From: Porites lobata
Lineage: Eukaryota; Cnidaria; Anthozoa; Scleractinia; Poritidae
Length of the DNA: 64,000 nucleotides
NCBI GenBank assembly: GCA_942486035.1
Contig: CALNXK010000039.1
Location: 3,271,001-3,335,000, forward strand
Direction: 5' to 3'
Below the pieces are notes generated by a model. That model made no database searches and was not told the DNA's origin. It saw only the letters and a program-made list of their open reading frames with translations. Shown here one piece after another: positions 47,491-59,399 of this stretch (its first letter is position 1; each line of letters opens with the position of its first letter). The position numbers and the translations under genes were made by a program.

Positions 47491-47689
47491 AGCACGGCCA
47501 TAATAAAACGAGTTCTCAAGAACTCCAAAGTGTAAACAAAAATAAAAAAATAAATAAAAAAATAAATTACAATTATCTGATGTACAACTTATAATTTATC
47601 ACACAATTTGTTAATGAAACCTAGAGAAATTGTTTAACCTCTTTTGACATTTAATGTTTGTATAATCTTCACTACAGCAGGTATATGAT

Positions 47690-47800
47690 TGGAGCTTCCA
47701 CAGGATAAATCAGTGGAAAACTGTTAAGGAAAACAATTACTTTATCCAATAGTGATTTAACCGGTGCATAGTGCTTTCCAGCTTTCGGACAACCGGGGCC
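47690..47800. mobile_element. Diverged MITE related to 52843-52982
   Basis: The motifs CCAATAGTGATTTA, CCGGTGCATAGTGC and GACAACCGGGG match the pattern of the GGATAAATC/GTGGATA fold-back family whose clearer copy is at 52843-52982. The ends are decayed. Confidence 0.4.
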
Positions 47801-48513
47801 AGAGAATTAGACGAAACAACTCTCTCGCTAAGTGACCCATAAAATTGCACAGCTTCTGTGGCTCAGTCCTAGTGAGGGGCTTAAGGGTCAAACAAGATGA
47901 GTTTCCGATAAGATAAGAGGAGTATTTTTATAGAAATAGTATTTATAAATTCAAGTAACATAGGACGTTAGATTTCTTTCAAAGACGCTTAGGAAATGAA
48001 ATCAGAGTGCTTTATCATATATAAAGTACCTACTTCAGGTGTCCTTCTATTAGATTACCCATAACAAAATAAACCGCTGGATTAAGTTCCTTAGTAATCT
48101 TTCTTATTTTTATTGTACACGAATAATTTATGAATTTTCAACCAATCACAGCACAGTATATTGATAAAAACGAAGAGAATCTGAACTCCGTCTTACAGCG
48201 AATCTTCACCGCTACAGTTGTGCTCGTCCTGGCCCCTTCCAATTTCCGCTGTCAAATGGTTCTTTGACCGTCACCAATTTTCTCTTTTCTGACCATTTCT
48301 TGACCCGTGGAGGGGCTTCATGGCCGTCAGCTAACTTTTTCACAGATTACTAAGATCTTAGTTCACACAAAAAAACGACATAATACTGATGAAAAGTCAC
48401 ATGATCTGCAAGCACTTTCATGTACCGTGATTTCACTGACACGAGGTTACCATCATTGGGCATACCCCCTGTCGTCATGACTAAACAATGTCATTCGGAA
48501 TTCCCCATAATAG

Positions 48514-49050
48514 TCTCCTTTCTACAGCCCACCTTCTCAGGCAAGTCCTCTCCATCAAGTAGAAACCCTCTTTGCCTCTCAAAGTCCATGGTTTGGACTG
48601 GGATGTTGAGAGAGAAAATCACTCGCAATTACACTAGTATATTTTATAAAAATAAAAGTAATAATAGTAATAATGATAGTAATAGTAATATTGATATTAA
48701 TAATGATAATGATAATACAGGCGGGTCCTCTCCATCAAGAAGAAACCCTCTTTGCCTCCCAAAGACCTTGGTTTGGACTTCGATGTTAGAGAGAAAATCA
48801 ATCGCAATTACACTAGTATGTCATATAATAATAATAACAATAACATGACCATCTAGTGTGACCATATTATTGAGGCCAGAAGACCTCAACATACATGTAC
48901 TCCAGAAACTAACTCTCCTTTCTACAGCCCACCTTCTCAGGCGGGACTTCTTCATTAAGTAGTAGGAACCCTCTTTGCCTTCCAAAGTCCATGGTTTGGA
49001 CTCGGATGTTGAGAGAGACAATTACTCGCAATTACACTCGTATATCTTAT
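48514..49050. repeat. Triplicated ~120-bp unit with (TAA)n-type spacers
   Basis: Three direct copies start at about 48514, 48717 and 48914, sharing AACCCTCTTTGCCT, GGTTTGGACT, GATGTT and CGCAATTACACT(A/C)GTAT. Each is followed by an imperfect TAA/TAG/GATAAT tract, giving a period near 200 bp. Copies 1 and 3 also share a 28-bp leading segment from CTCCTTTCTACAGCCCACC. Probably a repeat unit amplified by unequal exchange or repeated insertion; function unknown. Confidence 0.85.
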
Positions 49051-49104
49051 ATATAATGATAATAATAGTAATATTGATATCAATAACGATAATAATAATA
49101 CGGA

Positions 49105-49217
49105 AGGGGATGGTAGAAAACAGCAAGAAAGTATCAGACAGAGCTACTGTGGCAGAGATTCAAAAGATCTGCATGCTGGGAACTGTGCGAAACCTCAGAA
49201 AGGTGCTTAGCGTATGA
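49105..49217 (+). pseudogene. C-terminal scrap of a non-LTR reverse transcriptase
   Basis: The plus frame reads KVSDRATVAEIQKICMLGTV then RNLRKVLSV and stops at 49217. An (I/V)QK...LLGTA..LRKVLS ending is the characteristic C-terminus of the xMDDLKLF reverse-transcriptase family seen decayed at 38500-39330 on the other strand. It is followed within about 100 bp by (AAT)n, which may derive from the retroelement tail. Only the last ~37 residues are recognisable. Confidence 0.5.
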
Positions 49218-49363
49218 ACAGAATTATTGACTTGAGTGGCTGATGCTCCAGGTGATTGGTTTACGCCCGGCTGATGCACAAAAATAACACCAGCAAAGAC
49301 TGATAGAAGAGACAATAATAATAATAGTAATAGTAATAATAATAATTATAATAATAATAATAA

Positions 49364-49381
49364 CCCTAACCCTAAGCCCTA
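49364..49381. repeat. Short interstitial telomere-like motif
   Basis: CCCTAACCCTAAGCCCTA contains about two and a half units of the metazoan telomere repeat (TTAGGG on the other strand), embedded between AAT-rich tracts. Too short to be a former chromosome end with any certainty. Confidence 0.5.
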
Positions 49382-49442
49382 GGAATGGGCTCGGCTAATA
49401 TGTTGTATTATGGTTTAAATTAAGTTAAAGATGATGATGATG

Positions 49443-49499
<57 letters not shown>
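49443..49499. repeat. (AAT)n microsatellite
   Basis: About 19 AAT units, the longest such tract here, close behind the retroelement scrap at 49105-49217. Confidence 0.95.
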
Positions 49500-49500
<1 letters not shown>

Positions 49501-52500
49501 AAAGTCGAAAAGCAAAAGTGAGAAACAAAAAAAAAAACTACTGTAAAGTGCTAAACAAGGGATCGATGAAAGTCCAATCCGGTCATACGGGACAAGTAGA
49601 TTTTCTTTTTGGGGAAGAAAAAAATAACCTCACTTGTCCATTGGGCAAGGGTCCAGGAGAGTCATCAGAACAACTGGAACTGAACTAAATCATTAGCTAG
49701 GGCAAGCAAGCAATGGCCCTGGGCAAGCAAAATACGAGAGCTGCTTGGCAATTCAAGCTTTTTTTCGAGCCCTGCTTAGGAACACGTGTGAGCAAATTCT
49801 GTGGAAAAAAGTCATGTGAAAACTTTCATTGCAAAGGTCAAACTTAGGCTGTTACATTTAATGGTATATCATAGAACCACTTTCAAAATACACCACTAAA
49901 AGGTTGAGGTTAAACAGCAGTAACCGGAGTACCACAGTGACAACTTAGAACAACCGTAGACACAAAATGTTGAATCCGGTTTCACAAAAGACGGAAGGAA
50001 GGACATTGCTCATGGATTAGAAAACGAACTGAGTATCTGACTCGCTAGGAACTTTTTTTTAGAAATTTATATTAAATCAAAGACACTTTTGTGACATACG
50101 TTGAAAGCATTCAAGGCTTGAAAAAGGGGAAGCATCTCAACAGTCCATGAAAGATAGCAATAAGTAATGCACTAATGCTAAAAGCACGAAAAATAACAAC
50201 TAAGCAATGTCATGATGCGAGCTGAAAATAAATAGTTACAATCTCAAGGATTAACCTCTCTTATTACAAATCACTCAAGTGACTCAAAATGAAAGAAACG
50301 CTACATCATTTGGCAAGCAGCTGCAATATCATTTCACCATGTGGTTCTTGGATTTCTAGAGATCTTAATAACCTAAAAGTAATAGTCAAACAGCCATCTA
50401 GCCAAGGATGCACATAGTTCAATTGCGCACAGGAATGGGAAGAATTTCTCTCGAACATGCAGTGAGTCACGACAAGGTTAGAAGCAGCATCGCTTGTTTT
50501 TGTTTTTGAGTTACAATTACTTTAATACAATACCGGAGAGGTATGTTGGCACGCTGTCCTTTCCAATTATAAATCTACAAAACAATGAAATGAAAGAGGT
50601 TTCGTGATTGTGGAATGATTGTACGAAAGGATTAATGACTTAACCGGGAAACTGTCACAGATGGTTGCGGACGTCAGGAGTTAAACTCGTCCACAGTGCC
50701 CAATACTGTAACACCTAGGTCCGGTGTGGCGACTAGATTGACGTAATAGGCACCTGGTAAATACACGCTGAAACTGGAAAGTCACGGAATTTTGTTTTTC
50801 TCTCCACATTTAGGATATAGTTTGCAGTGTTAAAAATACGACCACGATAGTGTTTTCTTTCTTTACTAAAAGTAGGCTTAAATAGAAAAAAATGGCGTCC
50901 ATTAAGATGTTGGTGTAAAGTGGCAAGAAGGTTTTTAAATCGAATAGAAATAATAGCTATGGAAAAAAAACTTGTTTTCTGGATGGTTCTCAAAGTTTTC
51001 GAGTAAAAAACGTGCAGAGATGGTTCACTGAAAAATGTACTTTGATTGCGGGCAGATACTTAACTTAATCGGATTCATTCTCCGGTTTTAAAGAGTGGAC
51101 GTCCTTGTAAACAAACCCTAGCACGCTTTCTATACCTATAGTGTTAGATACTGAGGCTGTCATAAGAGTTATTCTCGAGAAAATTGGATCTCTTCTAAGG
51201 GATTTTATCATTTAGACAAACTGTTATCTAGAGCATTCCAAATAAGAAACAAAGCTTTATGCCAAGGAAACGGAAAGATATAAAGCAAGTCCCGCTTCCA
51301 GGTATTCACAGCTTTAATTTATATGTGTGACAATGTCAAACACGATAATTGCAGACAGGTAAAATATACGTAGTGCCCGAAGCATGTCGTGAGCTGTTGC
51401 TAGTCTATTAAAGTCTTCATTTCTAACAAATTTCCCAAATCATAAGCTATTTGTAATCTAAATTTCCTCCCAGTGATATGCAACTTCCCTTCAATATCAA
51501 CAGGAAAAACTGACTTGCGTAGCTTTATAACTTCCGGAAACTAGCTTTATTACTGTCTTGTTATAAAACCCATATCGTTCCCACGATTAACTTTCTAATG
51601 CTGTTAACTTTTCGTTACCTCAAACGACTTCCCCTAATGTCATTACTAGGAAAATACACTTTTATCATTCTTGATCAATTTTGCTCAAATAGTCTTTCAA
51701 CAGCTTAATCTTTACACTCACTCGATTAAGAAGGGAACTGATGGAGGGAACCTTAAGTATGATGAGTAAACGATGTAGATAGAACAAAGAAAATGATTTA
51801 TGATTGATGTCGTGAATAAGAGCAAAGGACATTTGTTAATTTAGGTCAGTCGAACGATGTTATTTGACATTTTTCTCATTCCATTCTAATTCACTAAGAC
51901 AATGAACAAGCTTGGGCAGATGGAATGCAGGCACAATACATGACATGAGTACAAAAGTTGACCATAACAACTTTCCCAATTTTCACTCCTATGTCACTTA
52001 TTCTTCTTTCTCTTTCCGTTATTATTATTCTCTTTCCGTTACGTAACGTGGTTTGTACAATTGAAAAAGCTAAATAAAACTTAAGTGTGGTAATTCAGAA
52101 AAGAGCTAAAAAATTAGGAGTACTTTCCTGTTGTGATCACAAAAATAACCGAATTGGGACGTGGTAACGGTTAACTTGGCCGGATCCTCAGGAAGGAAGA
52201 GGAATACAAAATGCGCAATTTATTTTGTTACAAGGGTATCGCGGACGGACATACGGTTCACTAGCGACGTCCACAGATCAATTGTCTCTGTTTAGGACAA
52301 TATTTGCTTCAAGTATAAACTAAAGAAAAGACCTGTAACAAACATTCCGGCTACAAAACTATTACGACAAACGGGTTAACCAGATAAAGAATGACATCAC
52401 TGGGAAAATTATTCACAGTCATGTGCTATAAATCAAGTTGCAAATGGTCATAGAATATCATGTCAAACGGAGTAAACAAATTAAAAAGAAACAATACAAT

Positions 52501-52842
52501 TCCAGAACATACAGTGTGTGTTGTGTATTAATTTATCTTTAGAATGTTGACAGTACAACTCAGTTTTGATAGGATTGACTCATCCACAATAGGTAACAAC
52601 CAATAAAGGAACTGAAACATCTGAAACGTGCCAGCTTTTAACGCACGAGCGAGGAAGTCTGAATACATGAATACTAATCAAAACCTCTGCACTACACTGC
52701 ACACAGGTTATTTCGATAACATAATCTCTTAATACTGACGCAGACATGACCAGTCTCTGGCACATTATAACTTTGTGTTTACAGTTAAACATTCTACTTG
52801 AAAAAGCACTAAGAATAATGAATGTGTCAAACCCCATTCAGC
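49500..52842. other. Intergenic, nothing recognised
   Basis: AT-rich non-coding sequence with no supported features. Short open frames (for example near 50733-50993) lack domains. Confidence 0.6.
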
Positions 52843-52982
52843 AGTTGTTTCAAAACTTAATAGCACTATCCACCGGATAAATCACTATTCAGTGGATAAG
52901 TGTTTGGGAAACCAACTGCGTTATCCACTATAACATGCAGATTTATCCAGTGGAGGCAGTTTTATCCACCTTTTGAACAACT
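52843..52982. mobile_element. Fold-back MITE, GGATAAATC family
   Basis: The 140-bp element starts AGTTGTTTCAAAA and ends TTTTGAACAACT. Internally it is palindromic around ATCCACCGGATAAATC, AGTGGATAAGTG, TTATCCACTA and ATTTATCC. This GTGGATA-rich fold-back is a familiar dispersed element in cnidarian DNA. No clear TSD. Confidence 0.7.
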
Positions 52983-55900
52983 TAAGGGGCAGATTTAGTG
53001 ACAAACTGATGTGAGAAACGGTTGCACTCTCGCTTGTAAATCATCCCAGTTGGTTCAATAAGTGAAGACTGAAATTAATTTTGCAAAATAACCAAGATAA
53101 ACCTTAACTGAACGAGAAATAAACTGTTAACTGTTCACTATCATCAATTTCTGCAAACTGTTCATTGGTAGAGAATATTTCTCATTTGTTCCATTCTTAG
53201 AAAGACTACTTAGTCCAAAGATCGAGACAATTATCTCTGCTATGACTCGAAAAGCGTTGTAGGGAACTATTTTCCTTAAAACATGAACTCAGTCGAACTT
53301 TCGTTAATCGCGTGGAACAAGTTGTTCTCCTCCGTGTTCGAGCCCATAAGGTTTTATGTTTTGCGATTAAATTAAAACATTGCTTAATGGGGCTCGGACG
53401 GAGTCAAAGCAATGCAATCAAAGACAGAACTTTAAGAGTCCACAGCATTTAAACGGAGATTTATGGAGCTAACTCATGGTTATTTAATTTCATCGGTAGG
53501 GTTGCTTCAGACAAGATTTAAGATCTTCTTCGGTCCTTTCTGTTAAATATTTAAAAATTAGGTTACTCCCTTATGCTGGAAGCAAACGATTTGGCCATTG
53601 AACTTGCAAAAACAGTTTCTACACTAAACATGTCTGAGCCGAGAAAAAGACCACTCTTGTCATGAAAAATGAAATAGCTCACTCTTGCTTTGCGCAACGT
53701 TGCGTACTTTGGTGCTATTAATCACCTCTATTGAAGTCAGCACTGATTCAACAGTATTATGATGTACGGTTCTTTGGCTCTTAAACTCTCAGGAGTACCA
53801 TAAATTCAGAATTTATAGTACTGAAAGAAAGTGCCACTTAGACGTTTTCAATTTGAATAGCAACGTCGTATGAATTCCTCTAGATTTCTTGGTTCAAATT
53901 TGTATAGCTACAAGTTTTCATAACTGAGGATTAATGGCCCGAAAACCATAGTTTAGGGCAGGATTTTCAGGAAATTCAAATGAGTGATCAGCTACTTTGA
54001 TATTCTATAAGAGTGACCAAATGAATTAAAACATGCGAAAGTACTACCGACTGAAGATGTTTCGTCTGAGTGATCACACTATTAGATTTTTTCCACATAC
54101 TCACAAGTCAGATATACATTTCATATATCCATGCATAACTAACTCAAGAAGAGGGAAGACTGTCTCTCTTCCGAGTGAACGGAGCTACTGTCGCCATCGA
54201 AGTTTTACCGAGATGTCAATACCTTGGATAGTGTATTCACGAGAAAGCGGAACCCAGTTGATGGAACGTGTTAACTGCCAAATAACTGAACTACAAAATG
54301 TTCGTTGTGGAATTACCTTAAATTCCTGCATATCAGCTGATTTTCATGGGTTCATAGCCTCATATATATATAATGTGAATGCAAAATTACCTAGTAAATA
54401 ATTGAGATTGGGAACTAGACGTGTTGGAGCTATTACATACTAAACAGAATATTCCAACTTACAAGAGCAAAACCGGCGTACTAACGTTTGTCATCATTTC
54501 CACGAAACGTTTCCTTTATTGAATCGACAGAGAACTTGTAAACAGTATTTCACAAACTTTCGAATGAATCGTACATGTTATAATCGCTTAAATTTTATCG
54601 CTTATAAAGAGCTAAACAGTTTCATTCACTTTTCTAGCACTGTGATTTTAGTACCGAAAATTCTTGAATCACTCATTAATCTTGTTAAAGGCTCAAAACA
54701 AAGTGCAGGCTGAAATTATACCATCCATAAATGCGCTCTCATTGACAAAGCGGAAGGTCTATATAGGATAATCAAACCCAGGGTCATGGATACAAACATT
54801 CCAAACTAGAAAATTATTGGATTCGATAGAGTTTAGAAGCCCAAGGCAGTCTTCAATCCAGCGGGAAAAAAATTATTATATTCTAAAGGCAACTACCTTC
54901 CATGTCAGCGCTGGTTAAAAAACAAGGTTACGATAACATAAAAATTTAAACTGTTTTCAGAGTCGCACTTATACGCGTACTTACGCAGACAACACCTCCG
55001 ATAACCTTCAATTATCACGAAGCCATTAGCTATAGGAAACAATCACGATTGCAGGCGAAAGGCACATTCCCATAACAGTTCCGTCTGGCCTATTTAACTT
55101 TTTAATTAATGATAATCTCGTTTGCTTCCAACAAAGAAAGGACTTGCAATAAACCTTGTCTTTGAACCTGTTGTCGAAAATCCGTAATTTACTTAAGGAC
55201 AAATGAAGGAAAAATCTTCTTTAGTTGAACATCCATGTAGGCATGACTCAGATGAAGACGGAAAGAATCAAGCTAGTTTAGTTTTCTAGAAGTCATTAAA
55301 ACTCTTTTGAAGAGATACATTAAGACGGCTTCTTATAGTACTTTCTTTTCTATTTGGGATATGATTTTCCCCTTTGTTTTTGGACAATTTGGGTACAATT
55401 CAGTAGTTACCGAGTTAATCATCTTCTTTATCTTTCACGGTAGCGTGTTTTTGCCAAATTTCAACAAGTGTTATTTATGTTTGTTAGCAGTTTTGAAGTT
55501 ATCATCGTACGGACTCAATTCAAACACCTTAACCATTGCCTCTTTCAGGAGTTTTCCCTTTTTAGGTCATGTTTCCATTGGTAATCCCTTTAAATTGTAG
55601 ATTAACCTTTGAACTTTTTGCTGCCTTTTGAGGCGCCATTAAATCGTTGAAAACTTTTTAAAAAACATATTTTTTTATGTTTGTACCAGAGTTGAGCGAG
55701 AGAAACATAACAAGTAAAGCCAATTTTGTTTTTGGACTGATGACACCTAGGTTTCGTCCCTTCAGATTATGTTATTTAATATTTTAATGACTAAGCTTCC
55801 CAAGTCGGCGGGATATTGGCGTCGTTTTTTTTCTTGCTTGTTTACAGACTTTGATCATTCAGATTCTCCTTTCAAAAAATTGGTCAAAGAGAACTTTGGC

Positions 55901-56770
55901 TAATATCCTAATACGACCAGAGTAAGGATCTGGCAAATATCACATTGCTTAAAATATACTCGAGAAACTACTGCTACTGTCCTCCAAAGTGACTAGAATC
56001 TGCAAAGATCTGAGGGTTAAAAAATGGAAAGGCGAAATGCAGGACGAGTTAGTTCTAATAACAAGAATTTTATCTGTAAGGAGATTATGACGCCCAATCC
56101 TTTCCAAATCCTGTCGCCTTATAATCCAGATAATTTAACAACCTGCATTGACAAATTCCTACGCTTGCTTCCTTGGTAGTGCCAATTTATTGTTCTTGAA
56201 ACTCATACCAGCCAAACACTTGCATTCCATTCTCAAACATATTGCTTGCCTAATTCACATTATAAAGGACACGATAAAGCTAACATTTATTTTACGATAC
56301 TCTCAGCATTTTTTGAGCGGTTTCGTTGATGTTCTTAACTAAGCTATTACATGACTAATGGGCAACACAGTGAGGACAATTACCTAGACGCTTTTGAAAC
56401 TTGGAAATAGAGAGCAATCAAGCGAAAGTAGTCGAGGAATTTATTTACCCAAGAAAGAGATTATGATGGCTAGTGGTTTAAATACTTGGCACATTCTGAT
56501 AATCTGGTACATTTGTAACTTTTTGAGACAGACAGATCGCAAGATATTTTTTCTGGCGACAGCTCAACCTAAATCGCGCCAAAATGGACATTTTATTTAT
56601 TTCAGGGGAAAGCATTCAAATCACTAATGATTAGTAAATGTCAATAGAAAAATTTAAAGATTTTAGAATATGTCACTTTGAAACTCACTATTTCTGTTAT
56701 TTATGCCCTTTTTTGTACGGAAAGCTATTTGTTAGACACGAAGCTGGTCACAGATCATCTATTTGGAAAA
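52983..56770. other. Intergenic, no supported gene
   Basis: The longest ATG frame, 54033-54401 (122 codons), shows no domain, signal peptide or codon bias that would distinguish it from chance. No repeats recognised. Confidence 0.5.
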
Positions 56771-56986
56771 ATGGCGGGGTGGAAGTACCTTCAATTTGAC
56801 AAAACAACTGGCGAATTCAAACGACGTTTTACCACAAAACGCCGCCCAGTGGTAAAAAAAAAGCCAAAAAAAAAAAAAACAGCAATCAAAAAAAATTTCT
56901 TTGACGAAACCACTCCAAACTCGTGCCACGCTGACTGCGATACAAACAAACAGGGGGAAGAAACACCCTCAATACAAGAACTATAA
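56771..56986 (+). CDS. Candidate small Lys-rich ORF (71 residues)
   Basis: ATG at 56771 is in a good context (AAAAATGG) and opens MAGWKYLQFDKTTGEFKRRF, a Lys/Arg-rich middle (KKKPKKKK, partly from an A-rich tract) and an acidic, Cys-containing tail ending PSIQEL. No membrane segment or signal peptide after this ATG. The basic stretch could be a nuclear localisation signal. No homologue recognised; it could be a single-exon small protein, a first exon, or chance. Confidence 0.25.
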   Translation: MAGWKYLQFDKTTGEFKRRFTTKRRPVVKKKPKKKKTAIKKNFFDETTPNSCHADCDTNKQGEETPSIQEL

Positions 56987-58589
56987 AATACCAAGCCGGC
57001 AATTAATCTTATTGACACACACTATTCTGAAAGCTTGCAAAATGAATCCCCTAGACCCCAGACATTTGCATGCACGCAACTACTTGCCCTTGTTCGATTC
57101 TCCTCGTTTCAAAACCAAAAAAGAAAAAAAAAACTAAGATAAAATGCTAAGCTACATCGCGAAACGAGCTGTCATTGTCTGGTAAACAACTTAACGACTC
57201 ATGCCCAGTTAAGTGATACAAAGGCGACTGCTTATATCGGCTTCGCTAAGATTTCAGCGCACGCTACCTTGCTGAATGTCACGCGATTTTTAAATTTAAC
57301 CATAAAGAAGTGCTAGAAATTGGGATTATCTTGCCTAACAACATTTTGAGAATGAAAATAAGATAAGCCAAAAGAATGAGAAATAAAGCAAGAGTGGAAT
57401 AGTAAAGAATGAAGTCGAAACATTTCTTAATGCACGTGCATGTTTTTCTTTCTTCTCATTATAAAAAACAAAGAGGATTGCTTGTTCCTCCCACCCACGA
57501 TCGCCTGTTACCAAATTGGACACTAGGGTAAAGGTCGCTTGAGAAGAAATCTAAACCTTTAGGAGTGTCAACCAGTAGGTGTATTCATATAGAGCACAGC
57601 TAACTGAAAAAAGGAGAGAAAACACTCTTAAGATACTTATTTGGCTTTTCAATTCACGTCTTTGTTAAGTAAAATCGGTGTCTACGATGCCATTTTGGTA
57701 CTCTACACATACTTTGGTCAGGTAGCATGCTGTGTTTGGTCTAGTTTCACCTGCCAAAACCAGTTGGCTCATTTTTTCTGGTCAGTGCACTGAAGTTAAA
57801 AGACAAAAAAATCCGATATGCGCCGTTCAGTAAACAAGAATTGTTTGCAATATTTCCTGACAGAAGTAGTTAATGTAATATTCGAAAAGTTACCCGCTAA
57901 CTTTTAGTCGAGATAAAGGGAATTGCTTCGTTTATCGTCGTTTAGGTGCCTACTTTGTTTTTACCTATAACGGTGCCTTGCGATAAATTTAAGAGGTTAG
58001 GGGCTATTAGGGACAAACAAACGCTATAAATCACGCCTGCCCGTCGCTGTTATATGGACCTTAGAACACTAATAAAGCCCTTGAGTCATGCTTATTAAAT
58101 TATGACCCTTAATTCAAGGAAAGACACAACACGCCGGCTTTCCCTTGGGCACAATAACGCAAGCGATGTGTATTTGTACTCTTAGACGTAAATTTAGGGG
58201 CCTTAAATTATGACGGAACATCAATTAACAGTCGTAAAGCATTGCGATGAACTACGAGGGCTACAATATATTTTTTATTGGTTTGGATTAGAGCAAAAAA
58301 AACTTAAACTAAACTTAAAAAGATAACAAAGATGTGATAAATACTGTTACGACAGAAATTAAATATCCAGCCTCTACTGAGTTCAGGCCAAAAGTAATAC
58401 TTAAATAAATCAACCGTTAAACCACCATGAAATGTAACTGAACTTTAGAAAGGCGTCGAGCGGCTCCACGGCACGTCCAAATTTGTATGGCTGTGCAAAG
58501 TTTTAATATATCGACTTTGTAATTTGGCATGTCAACAGTAATTTCGAACGAATATTTTACTGAAAATTATTTGAAGCAGATTGTTTGTT

Positions 58590-58709
58590 ATGGGGTACAA
58601 AGTGTTTGAAAGGTACAGTTCTATAGATCGCATACAACCGTCTAATATTGTGTGGCACGATGATGATCAATATTTTCCAGAGGCAGGAGTTTCTACTTTT
58701 ACGCCTAAT
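58590..58709 (+). CDS. Candidate first coding exon
   Basis: ATG at 58590 opens 40 codons beginning MGYKVFERYSSIDRIQPSNI and containing WHDDDQYFPEAGVS, ending exactly at an AAT|GTAAGT consensus donor (58709/58710). Composition is protein-like and hydrophilic. A strong acceptor (TTTTTTTTCAG ending 58964) follows, but the phase-0 junction meets a stop after two codons, so the next coding exon would lie elsewhere. Product not recognised. Confidence 0.3.
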
Positions 58710-59250
58710 GTAAGTTTCAGCCACTGAATACAATAGGTATGGTAGCCGTTTTACACGTTTTTTAAGTGCAAATTATATCTCATCGCTTGTGGTTAGGTTT
58801 GCAATATTAACCACTGGCTCTAGTTAACTAGTTGGTTAACTTCGTGCTTTAAATACTTTCACTTCCTCCAAGCTCCCCAAAAGCGCTGAAACGACCTACA
58901 CAGCCATTCAATTTCAGCAACCAATCTCAATTCTAGAAATAGATCTCTAATCCCTTTTTTTTCAGGAATGCTAACATCATCATGGAAGGCGTTGGGACAC
59001 AACAAAACATCCAGTACGGCCAAGCAAGCTCAGATAATCTGCGTCAAACAACCACTTGTGTGATGGTACAATACCATGCCCCTAAAATAATGGAAACTCT
59101 GACGAAAACATTTTTGAAAAGGGGAAAAACTATTGTAACAACAAGGAGATGAGGTCTAAGTATATGAATTGGGAAACTTTGTCACCGAATTCAATACACA
59201 GGCAAATGCTTAAAATTTTCACCGGATTGTAGTAAAGTACAGAGTAATTG

Positions 59251-59387
59251 GGATCAATTAAGATTTCTGGGAAACTGCCCACCTAACCCTCCCCCAGGCT
59301 AACATTAACACTTACTTCTCACCTAAAGCAAAATGAAGGCTTAAGGCAGGGGTAGGTGGGCAGTTTCCCATAAACCTAAATTGATCC
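59251..59387. mobile_element. Fold-back MITE, copy 2, with 8-bp target duplication
   Basis: A 137-bp near-palindrome beginning GGATCAATT and ending AATTGATCC, sharing GGGAAACTGCCCACCTA and GGTAGGTGGGCA with the 32040-32177 copy. The flanks AGTAATTG (59243-59250) and AGTAGTTG (59388-59395) form an 8-bp TSD with one mismatch, supporting the hAT-like assignment. Confidence 0.8.
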
Positions 59388-59399
59388 AGTAGTTGTAAC

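Noticed and set aside
54033..54401. 122-codon ATG frame
   Set aside because: No domain, signal peptide, repeats or splice context; this length can occur by chance in 64 kb.
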